Assembly: GCA_963971575.1 (NCBI GenBank)
Contig: OZ020622.1
Coordinates: 16,990,879-17,054,878, forward strand
Reading direction: 5' to 3'
Source: Liopterus haemorrhoidalis
Lineage: Eukaryota; Arthropoda; Insecta; Coleoptera; Dytiscidae
DNA length: 64,000 bases
Positions 55,395 through 64,000 of the stretch are shown piece after piece. Positions within the stretch are counted from its first letter, which is position 1, and each line of letters starts with the position of its first letter. A model generated the notes under the pieces. The model had not been told where the DNA came from, did no database searches, and saw only the letters and a list, made by a program, of their open reading frames with translations. The position numbers and the translations under genes are program-made.

Positions 55395-55515
55395 CTATCG
55401 CCTCATGCGTTTAATGGTAAATACGGCTCTGTTTGGAACAGATTAATTGATTTCCCATAAGATATAATGGAAAATTGGGCTTCGAGAAACGTACTTTTCA
55501 AGATAGGAAAGAATT
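55395..55515. mobile_element. Tigger/pogo-like element end
   Basis: The complement of the right end reads CTATACCTTGACTTACAAAC, then TTAATTCTTTCC, matching the terminus at 33393 (GGTATCTTGACTTACGAC.., TTAATTCGTTCC). The other end is not present. Confidence 0.65.
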
Positions 55516-55689
55516 AAGTTTGTAAGTCAAGGTATAGTAATTTTCAAAATATTGTAACATGGCTTTTGGGGCCGAAAGTATTTAACAAATGGCGCGCAAA
55601 TAGTTTTGCATATTATGTTAAGTAATTCACAGGAAAAAAAGCGTATTTTAGACAAATTAAAGTGACACCCGCTGTTCTAATAAAATGGT

Positions 55690-56000
55690 GAATTTTGATC
55701 AAAATTGTGTTGAATTGCAAAGAAGTTCCAAATCGACTTAAATCACAACCGCCAAATAGTCAAGATTTTAATGTATTGGATCTTGGCTTTTTCAATTCTA
55801 TACAATCCTTACAACATACAACTTCACCGAATACAATCGATGAACTGATTGAATGAATACAAAATGCATTTAATGCACTAAACGTTCAAACCCTTGATAA
55901 TATTTTTCTAAAATTGCAAACTTGTCTAGAAGCAACAATATTATATTATTTCCAAAAGGAATTGGCCATTCTCACTTATTGATTCCAATAAAGACTGACA
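55690..56000 (+). pseudogene. IS630/Tc1-like transposase C-terminus
   Basis: The frame starting at ~55713 reads PPNSQDFNVLDLGFFNSIQS, then LQHTTSPNTIDELIE, a stop, and ALNVQTLDNIFLKLQTCLEA. PPNSPDLNVLDLGFF with a final acidic residue is the conserved C-terminal catalytic stretch of a distinct IS630-like transposase group; here the first Asp lies in a mutated context (SQD). It is inactive because of an internal stop and missing upstream parts. Confidence 0.75.
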
Positions 56001-56159
56001 GTATAACCATTATACCTGCTGAGTTTATGGTTCTGTTAACAATAGATGCCAGGACCGTAATAATTATTTTAAATAAACGTGTTTTCTTATATGCTATTTA
56101 GAATGAACTGTAAATACTCACATGACATTCCTTCACATTTTTATCAGTCTTAGGACTGG

Positions 56160-56411
56160 CTATATTTGAATTATAAATATAGGTATGTTTAAAAATCGTT
56201 TTGTTTTAAAATCTGTTCTATATGGAACACTAGTTAATTCAGCATTTCTCAGTATGGGTTTGTCATTACCTTCCGAAACTAACTTTTTATAAACGTTCAG
56301 TATTAGAACTTTACAATCTTCTGACAAATGACATTTTCTGTTAGTAGCCACGTCCACATTTGTGTATTCTACGTCAACGTCCACATTTTCGCACTCCAAA
56401 TCACCTTGCAC
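56160..56411 (-). pseudogene. Possible N-terminus of the same IS630-like transposase (reverse)
   Basis: On the reverse strand it contains NRKCHLSEDCKVLILNVYKK, then LVSEGNDKP and LTSVPYRT. LS...K..ILNVY..L is the usual N-terminal helix-turn-helix start of this transposase group. It faces the C-terminal relic at 55690-56000 in inverted orientation. The match is short and this remains an inference. Confidence 0.45.
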
Positions 56412-57939
56412 AGATTTACTATTTTCACTACAGAAATTTCTTCAAATCAAATGGTCGCCAAAGAGCCATTTTGTTAATGTAGGCACGCTATGAACATTGA
56501 AAAATAACTAACAAACAAGTATAACAACCCTTAAAATTTAGAAATAATAGGATTATAAATTTGGAAAATATCCTTAGTGGTTTTTAAGAAACTTCAGTTG
56601 AATTAGTATTATATCTATTCAATTTAAATTTTAAATTCCCTTAATATCCCTTATATTCTGTTTACAGCAACGAGTCTTAGGATTACTGTCATAAACTCAT
56701 TACCGCATTGTTAAGCTTTTCAACAAGAGGGGCCATTTCATTTTGGAAATACTATATATAAATATATAAGAAGGGATCCTATAAGATTCCGCACATTAAT
56801 AAGGCAAAACTTCATCGTAAGGGTCGATTACAAACATTATCATGTTCCATACAAGCTGTGGAGACAGACAGGTCCTTGTTAAATTACAACTTTTGTATTA
56901 TTCTTTTGTTTTACTAGATATTTGTAACTATTTCGTAAATAAAATAAAATTCTAATGAATTAAAATTGTAAATGTATATCATATTTTCGGAGGGTAGGAG
57001 TAGTAAAATATGAAAGACAAGCAGGGTGTTCAGGTTCGATTCTTTCCTGAGAGCATAGGAACAGGAATTTAATATAAAATAGTTAAGTATTTGTTAGAGA
57101 GGCTGCGAAACATCTTTTAATCCTCCAGGTTTAGAATGATTATCGATAGTTCGTGCATGCATAATATATGTTACAAGTAAAATTAACAATTCGAGTCTCG
57201 TCATTATAACATGTTTTAAAGTTACATCCGTTTAAAATCCTTCGTATCAAGTACCTATTTCTCGCTAATAAAGCATCTATAAATGTGTATTTCATGTTAT
57301 TAATATCATTATCATAACTGTTCTGGTTGGTTAGTATTGAAATTATACATTGGTCTATAATAGTCCGCAGTCTATCGTGGCTGACGGCCGTCGATGCGTC
57401 GGTTCCCGTTAAAACCCTAAGGCTTCGAGCTCTGACCGATATGGTGTTCCACTTGAAAAAGTTGGGACTCATTGAAGCTTGTCGGTAAACGACATATCAC
57501 TTCCCGATACCAAGTTGTGTGGCCGGACTTTGTTTTACAAATTGTTTATTGCTATCATAAATTTTGTTATATTTAATAGGTTAAACATATTCTAAGAGAA
57601 AAGCTATTGATGTATGACGCAAGTATATAATTGGTATTATATCTGGTAAATGTTAGGATATTAGTTACTTTGTTGCAACATTTTTGTTGCCATAAGTATT
57701 TTAACGTGGCTTCTTAGTATTTTATATGAATTCCCTCGCTGCCAGGCAGGTTAACTTTTAGCATTGATCGCACAGGTATCGCCGACAATAGCCTGCCTAT
57801 TCTTATTAAAAAATATGTATTATCCAAGGTGTTTACTGTACGTTTATACACAGTATTTATTTTTTAATAGGTGATAGTACAGGTCAAAAGAAGGCGAAAA
57901 ACCTTAAAACACCTTAGTAAAAGTTTTGAAAAAAAAGAG
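56412..57939. other. Intergenic, no gene
   Basis: AT-rich sequence. The reverse-strand open frame at 57140-57472 (110 codons) has no domain I can recognise and no neighbours supporting it. A box B-like GGTTCGATTC occurs at ~57028 without a convincing box A. Confidence 0.4.
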
Positions 57940-58125
57940 ATAATATTTTTTTTTTATTCTTAACAATATTTGTAATGTAAGTTTTTGCTGTTATGTCAAT
58001 TATAAGGAAGTAATTTAATTTTTTATGGGGGTTTTCCGCCATAACTCTCCAAATATTTATCCAATCAAAGCTTTTATGTAAAAATGCATTTAGATAAAAG
58101 ATTTGTCTTGTGTACCTTAACTCCT
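57940..58125. repeat. Host repeat flanking the piggyBac relic (left)
   Basis: GTAAGTTTTTGCTG.TATGTC, then ATTATAAGGAAGTAATTTAA, CCATAACTCTCCAAATATTT and ATGCATTTAGATAAA follow the same order as the flank part of the units at 58719-60247, at lower identity. So the piggyBac element inserted within or between members of this repeat. Confidence 0.75.
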
Positions 58126-58718
58126 TAACGCCCAGCCCCGAGCTCAGTTCGCAAAAATGACAAGAAAACGAGGAAAAAAATATTATAAGAAAATATTTTT
58201 CCATCTGTTGGATATTTGTGTTTTTAACGCATTTGTCCTATATATTAAAAATCATGGAAAATTAGAACATTTAGAATTTAGATTAGGTCTAATTGAGAAA
58301 TTGATTGAGGAATCCCATTCTTCAAATGTTAGGAACCCCGCCCGACCAAAAAAAACAAGACCTTTGAGACTTTCAGAAAGACATTTCCCCGAATATATTC
58401 CCCCCACCGAAAAAAATATATAATCCTACAAGATTGTGTGCAGTTTGCTGTAATCAAAGAGATGATAAAGGCAAAAAGAAGAGAAAGGAAACCCGAAGTT
58501 ATTGTCCAGCCTGCAATGCTGAATTGTGTGCTATACAATGCTTCAAAATATACTACACAGAATTGAATTTTTAGACAAATTTATATTTTTTATCAATAAA
58601 TTTCATATATAACAACTTAATTATATATAAATAAAAACATAAATAAAATAGTTTAATTATTTAATAAAAAAATATATTTTTTTACCTCTTTTCTAAAAAA
58701 AAAAAAACAAAGCGTTAA
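58125..58718 (+). mobile_element. piggyBac-type deletion derivative, TTAA ends
   Basis: The left edge reads TTAACGCCCAG and the right edge AAAGCGTTAA. TTAA at both sides with CGC/GCG just inside fits piggyBac target specificity. The 594 bp between retain only the C-terminal part of the transposase gene plus ~145 bp of 3' UTR and right end. The right-end sequence is duplicated three more times downstream. Confidence 0.82.
58157..58572 (+). pseudogene. piggyBac transposase C-terminus with Cys-rich finger
   Basis: The open part (58157-58423) reads TRKRGKKYYKKIFFHLLDIC, then NAFVLYIKNHG, and ends SERHFPEYIPPTEKN. That is the last part of the DDE domain and the linker of piggyBac transposases. 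A one-base shift near 58420 moves the reading into the C-terminal finger: LCAVCCNQRDDKGKKKRKET, CPACNAELCAIQCF, stop at 58570-58572. The catalytic Asp residues are upstream and missing, so the protein is non-functional. Confidence 0.92.
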
Positions 58719-60247
58719 GGGGTTAATAATATTTTTAATATAAGTTTTTGCTGGTAAGTCAATAATAAGGGAGTAATTTAAATTTTTAATTTTTTAACCC
58801 AAAAATTGATAATAAAAATTTTTCCATTTGTATTAATTTTTTTGGATCACGATGTATGTAGATTTTAATTTTAGGGTGCCCCCTCCCTCCCATCTCCCAT
58901 AACTCCCTAAATATTTATCTATTTGAAAAAATGCATTTAAAAAAAATATTTGTTTTCTTACTATAAACAATTTTTGTTTTTGTCTGTTTAGTCAATAATA
59001 AGGGTGATATATATTTTTTTATTTTAACTACGAAACACCCCCCTAAAATAAAAATTTTGTTTAATTTTTTAATAAAAAAATATATTTTTTTACCTCTTTT
59101 CTAAAAAAAAAAAAAAACAAAGCGTTAAGGGGTTAATAATCTTTTTAATATAAGTTTTTGCTGGCAAGTCAATAATAAGGGAGTAATTTAAATTTTTAAT
59201 TTTTTAACCCAAAAATTGATAATAAAATTTTTTCCATTTGTATTCAATTTTTTGGATCACGATGTATGTAGATTTTAATTTTAGGGTGCCCCCCCCCATC
59301 TCCCATAACTCCCTAAATATTTATCTATTTGAAAAAATGCATTTAAAAAAAATATTTGTTTTCTTACTATAAATAATTTTTGTTTTTGTCTGTTTAGTCA
59401 ATAATAAAGGTGATATATATTTTTTTATTTTAACTACGAAACACCCCCCCTAAAATAAAAATTTGGTTTAATTATTTAATGAAAAAATATATTTTTTTAC
59501 CTCTTTTCTAAAAAAAAAAAAACAAAGCGTTAAGGGGTTAATAATCTTTTTAATATAAGTTTTTGCTGGTAAGTCAATAATAAGGGAGTAATTTAAATTT
59601 TTAATTTTTTAACCCAAAAATTGATAATAAAATTTTTTCCATTTGTATTAAATTTTTTGGATCACGATGTATGTAGATTTTAATTTTAGGGTGCCCCCCC
59701 CCCCATCTCCCATAACTCCCTAAATATTTATCTATTTGAAAAAATGCATTTAAAAAAAAAAATTTGTTTTCTTATTATAAATAATTTTTGTTTTTGTCTG
59801 TTTAGTCAATAATAAGGGTGATATATATTTTTTTATTTTAACTACGAAACGCCCCCCCTAAAATAAAAATTTGGTTTAATTATTTAATAAAAAAATATAT
59901 TTTTTTACCTCTTTTCTAAAAAAAAAAAAAAAAAAACGTTAAGTGGTTAATAATATTTTTAATATAAGTTTTTGCTGGTAAGTCAATAATAAGGGAGTAA
60001 TTTAAATTTTTAATTTTTTAACCCAAAAATTGATAATAAAATTTTTTCCACTTGTATTAAATTTTTTGGATCACGATGTATGTAGATTTTAATTTTAGGG
60101 TACCCCCCCCCCCATCTCCCATAACTCCCTAAATATTTACCTATTTGAAAAAATGCATTTAAAAAAAATATTTGTTTTCTTACAATAATAAGGGTGATAT
60201 ATATTTTTTTATTTTAACTACGAAACACCCCCCTAAAATAAAAATTT
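58719..60247. repeat. Tandem array, ~405 bp unit made of piggyBac right end plus flank
   Basis: GCGTTAAGGGG (or its variant) recurs at 58712, 59122, 59527 and ~59936, giving periods of 410, 405 and 409. Each period holds ~335 bp of flank (TTTTTGCTGGTAAGTCAATA.., GGGTGCCCCC.., CATAACTCCCTAAATATTTA) and then ~70 bp of piggyBac right end (TATTTTTTTACCTCTTTTCT, A-run, CAAAGCG). The last unit lacks the piggyBac part. Identity between units is high, apart from homopolymer lengths. Confidence 0.92.
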
Positions 60248-61245
60248 TGAGCTACCTTATAGCCTATGTTTGAGCCCTGGTTTTACTATATCCTTATTCC
60301 AAATTGCTTGAAAATATGTCCAGTCGGTTTTGTGTGAATCTCGGACAGACGGACAGAAAGAAAAAAATTATTTTTTTGCGAATATTGGCTTATATTCATC
60401 TGAAATTGTAGAAAATGTGAGGCCGAAAAATAAAAAAACATTCTATACAAGCTTTAATTTTATTTATATAGATTTATAATTTTCTCAGAGATCAGGAAAT
60501 AATCAAATGCTATTTACTTTATGTCTTTAAAAGCTCAGCATGTGCTCTAGTTTTTAAAATGTTGATACAAGTTTTCTCTATTCAAATTACACAAATAAAT
60601 TCTGTCCATAATCTAAACCAAAACGATTTTCAATATTTTACTAGAACTTATATGGGAAATGCAAATAGAGTTCAATATATTTTCAATTGTGAAATTCTGT
60701 ATATTACACCTCTGTTCACTTTCTAGATCACTTTTAATACATAGATCTCGAATACGTACACTATATATCACTACCCACAAGGTCTGTGGATCGAATCCCG
60801 ACAGAAGCACGCATAAGGTATTAATTAGGACTTAGACACCCACAGATATATATGTCACAAGTGTAATACGAGTGATTATTATGTACTTATGGCAACATGA
60901 CATACTTATGTGACATATTTACTACAGCTAATTATTGTTTAAGCTCTTACGGAAATATTTTTTACAAAGTATTTAGTTACATTTGTTTAAACAAAGCATA
61001 CAGTGGGATAAATATTTTGGCTGCTAACAAGTATTACGGTTATAGAAACAGTTCTGATATACAGATTTCGGTACTTTATCTATAATTTTGTATTGATACA
61101 CTTGTCTTACAGCTGTGAAATATTCAGTCGATAATAATATAATAAATTTATTTATTAATTAGCTTCTACAGCTAGTACAAAATACTTATATAAATAAATT
61201 TGCAAAAATAAAACTAAAAATCAAATTATAGTTAATAATATACAA
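60248..61245. other. Intergenic, no gene
   Basis: 60260-60390 contains CAGTCGGTTTTGTGTGAATC then TCGGACAGACGGACAGAAAG, a sequence type common in dispersed repeats. GATCGAATCCC at ~60788 is box B-like, but no full tRNA-like head can be drawn. No coding gene. Confidence 0.45.
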
Positions 61246-61950
61246 CTATAAATGGGTCCCAGTTAGTTGTTTAACTAAAAGTTTTTTAAATGTTTTTACA
61301 TTAACGCTATTGCGGATTACATTTGGTAAGGTGTTATATTCCAGAAGACCTCTATGAAAAATATTGTTTTCAGCCATTGCTGTTTTAATGGGTGGTAGAT
61401 AATAATTGTCCTTATATCTCGTGTTATACGTGTGTATATCTTTAAATCTCTTTATATCTTGAGATAAATAACTAGGCAGTAAGTTATTTTCTATTTTGAA
61501 AATAAAGGACATCGCATTCACCTTTATAAAATTTACAATATTTAACCAACCCAGAGCCTTTAGCATATCCGTTATTCTGGAGTATCTACTTTGTTTTAAA
61601 ATTACCCTCATTGCTCTGTTTTGCAGAATTTGCAAACGTTTAATTTCAGTTTTGCTGCAGATATATAAAAAGGTACAACAATATTGGAAATGTGGTTTTT
61701 TTATTGACACGTGGCGTCGTATTCTTCTTAAATAATTAATCTTTTTAACAATTTTTGTAGAAATATAATTTACATGATTTTTACCCGATAAATCTTCGTC
61801 AATAATTACCCCTAAATATTTAAATTCTGATACTAAATTTATTTTTTCTCCTCCCATTTCTATTTTAAAACTATCTTTTGCATTTTTTGTTGCATTGTTA
61901 CCAATTAACATTCCCATGGTTTTTTTAATATTAAAAATTCGATTGATCAC
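61246..61950 (-). pseudogene. 5'-truncated LINE RT C-terminal region
   Basis: On the reverse strand from 61950: NRIFNIKKTMGMLIG, then EFKYLGVIIDEDLSGKNHVN, KINYLRRIRRHVS, LQILQNRAMRVILKQSRYSR, MLKALGWLNIVNF, and FHRGLLEYNTLPNVIRNSVN to the stop. This is the thumb and C-terminal region of a non-LTR RT. It is one uninterrupted frame, although ~20 residues around IKKPHFQYC look shortened against the usual pattern. The catalytic RT core is missing. Confidence 0.88.
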
Positions 61951-62440
61951 GTTGTTTATTGTAAAATTTTATTTAAACAAAGTCATTTTAATGTGGTTTG
62001 AAAATGGGTGCAGATTTCTGAACTGTACACTACTGACTACTGCAATCTACTGACTGTATGAACCTTTTTAAAATGGATACCAATGATATTATTCGTCGAG
62101 TTTTAATCACTGATAAAACCTGAGTCTACTGTTGCACATCAGAAAGAAATTATCGATCAAAACAATGGAAACATTGTGATTCTCCATCAACCCTCGAAAA
62201 TCCCACTTGCCGGCTCGCATTTTGTAAGTTTGAAAATTTCGTTTGCGAGTGAGCTATCACACTATTTTAAAATTTTCATCAGTCCGTTTTCATTGTTTTT
62301 CCATCACTTCGATCTGTCTTCCTTTTTTTGTCATGACTTCCATTCGGTTTCCATTTTTTTTTTGTCATCACTGCCATCCGTCTTCCTTTTTTCCATTCAT
62401 CTTCTTTAGCTAACGAGTTATCAAAAAATCAATTGGCAAT
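61951..62440. other. Intergenic, no gene
   Basis: T/C-rich in 62290-62410. The open frame at 62176-62409 consists of this biased sequence and shows no domain. Confidence 0.45.
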
Positions 62441-62766
<326 letters not shown>

Positions 62767-62889
62767 AAGAATCACGCAAACACGGCTGGAGACATTTTAA
62801 CGAAATTTGTTATGATGATAGAATAGAAACAGGAATTGAACATTCTATACTACATCTCAAAATTTTCATTCTAAGAGTGTTTCTGGGTT

Positions 62890-63540
62890 AAAACTGTAAT
62901 AAAAGACTAAAAAATCTCCTTTATTATTAACAGAAAAATTTGTTTATAATAAGACATCAAATCTGTGTTGTTCTTTTTTTTTCACTTAGATGAATATTTG
63001 GGGAGTTACGGGAGAATGCCCTAAAATAAAACTTTTGAAATGTCTCCCTTATTATTGACTTAACATCAAAAACTTATGGACAAAAATTGTTCGTAATAAG
63101 AAAACAAATTATACGTTTTTGTTTTATACATTTTTTCAGTTGGAAGAATAAGTTACGGGAGGACATCCCAAAACTAAAATCTTATATATATATATATAAG
63201 AAAAATGGTTTAGATAGTGTATTGAATGTAATTTTTAATCAGATGAATATTTGGGGGAACATGGGGAGCGCTACATACACACTTAAAAGATCTCACTTAT
63301 TATTACTGCTAAGAGAAAAATAGATTAGATGGTCTGTCGAAAGTAGTTTTTAATCTTCTTCTTTCTTGAGACACATGAGTGGTGTTATAAGGGTTTTTTG
63401 GTGGTCATACCTACAAAACCCTAAAAACGATTATTTTCTGTTCAATGAAGTTTTTAATTATAACAATATTAATATTTAGGGACCATGGGGAGTGCTACCT
63501 ATACACTTGGAATAGCCCAGCTATCATAATAATCAATAAA
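62890..63540. repeat. Decayed tandem or dispersed repeat (AGATGAATATTTGGGGAG family)
   Basis: AGATGAATATTTGGGGAGTT (62991), AGATGAATATTTGGGGGAAC (63241) and AGGGACCATGGGGAGTGC (63478), each followed by TCYCACTTATTATT-like sequence, are degenerate copies. They are the reverse-strand equivalent of the flank repeat in the 58.7-60.2 kb array and of 1863-1960. Confidence 0.65.
63394..63427 (-). mobile_element. Solo family A terminus
   Basis: The reverse complement reads TTTTTAGGGTTTTGTAGGTA, then TGACC, identical to the left end of family A copies 2 and 3. Nothing else of the element follows, so it is a fragment inside the decayed repeat. Confidence 0.7.
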
Positions 63541-64000
63541 AATGTATTTAACAAATATCGTACAAAATGATTAACGTGCCCGGTTAGTTATCTAAAATCG
63601 TAAGATTAGGTTTGTGTCTTGACGTATAATTGATATCACCAAATTTTTTCTACGCATACCTTTTGTAATTGAACAATAGTTTACCTTCAGAACATGCCTT
63701 TAAGTGATTGTTGTCTATCTAGATTTCACGGACACCTAATTAACTCACCAAAAACTCATATGATTTAAATCAGAAGGTCAGGAACTCTATTTTTATAAAC
63801 TGACTTAAGATCTAATATGGTGGTACATTCACTTTAACGCGGTGACTTCAAATAGATGTTTAGATTTGCAATTACAGGAACTGATGACTTATTCAAGTTG
63901 TGTGCCGTGCCCAGTGGTTTAATACCGCTGGTATGTACAGGTGTGACTATTTAACACTGGTTTATAGCACACGATAACTATCGAGACTAATGTTCACTTT
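63541..64000. other. Intergenic, no gene
   Basis: No domain, RNA gene or clear repeat was recognised in the last 460 bases. Confidence 0.45.

Noticed and set aside
57000..57060. tRNA-like head near GGTTCGATTC
   Set aside because: Only a box B-like motif is present; no box A or stem could be drawn.
57140..57472. 110-codon reverse open frame, possible host gene
   Set aside because: No recognisable domain, no splice-supported neighbours and no repeat homologue; not enough evidence to call it.

Overview
This is an AT-rich stretch of a eukaryotic nuclear genome, almost certainly arthropod and most likely an insect. The evidence is its mix of mobile elements: mariner DD34D and a DD37D-like relative, pogo/Tigger-like, piggyBac, Harbinger and many hAT-type elements, jockey/CR1/RTE-like LINEs, tRNA-derived SINEs and a Gypsy-type LTR element. 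I cannot name the species from sequence alone. I found no convincing host protein-coding gene. Every protein fragment I recognise belongs to a transposon or retrotransposon, and all are truncated, frameshifted or deleted. The only long open frames outside these come from a (TCTG)n microsatellite.

Layout. 0-10 kb: three copies of a ~1.2 kb inverted-terminus element (family A) with an internal tRNA-like module, two tRNA-derived SINEs, two ~48 bp LINE 3'-end insertions and a mariner relic. 10-15 kb: a hAT element nested in a second inverted-repeat element, then largely featureless sequence. 15-23 kb: family G elements, three relatives of one mariner, a DD37D-like relic and a LINE tail. 23.5-25.7 kb: a 2 kb hAT-type element holding a 750 bp foldback. 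26-36 kb: LINE tails, a Tigger-like relic, and a 5'-truncated LINE with a 21 bp target duplication. 37-46 kb: strongly nested. hAT-type elements contain other hAT-type elements, and a Gypsy relic is split by a 1.8 kb hAT-type element and a Harbinger element. 47-56 kb: LINE fragments split by other insertions. 57-60 kb: a piggyBac deletion derivative whose right end has been swept into a tandem array of ~405 bp units. 61-64 kb: a LINE tail, a ~320 bp (TCTG)n block and decayed repeats.

How the parts fit together. The most informative signal is a shared 3' architecture. LINE tails in several places end in a hairpin whose core is related to AATAGCC-N6-GCTG. Two minimal insertions consist of little more than that hairpin, each flanked by a 13-14 bp duplication. 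A tRNA-headed SINE carries a similar 3' tail. This fits a LINE machinery that recognises the 3' hairpin and a SINE that borrows it. A second theme is a minisatellite unit (GGTCCTCAC...AAGTGAAGAGC) found inside elements with unrelated ends. A third is the nesting, which allows relative dating of insertions from intact target duplications.
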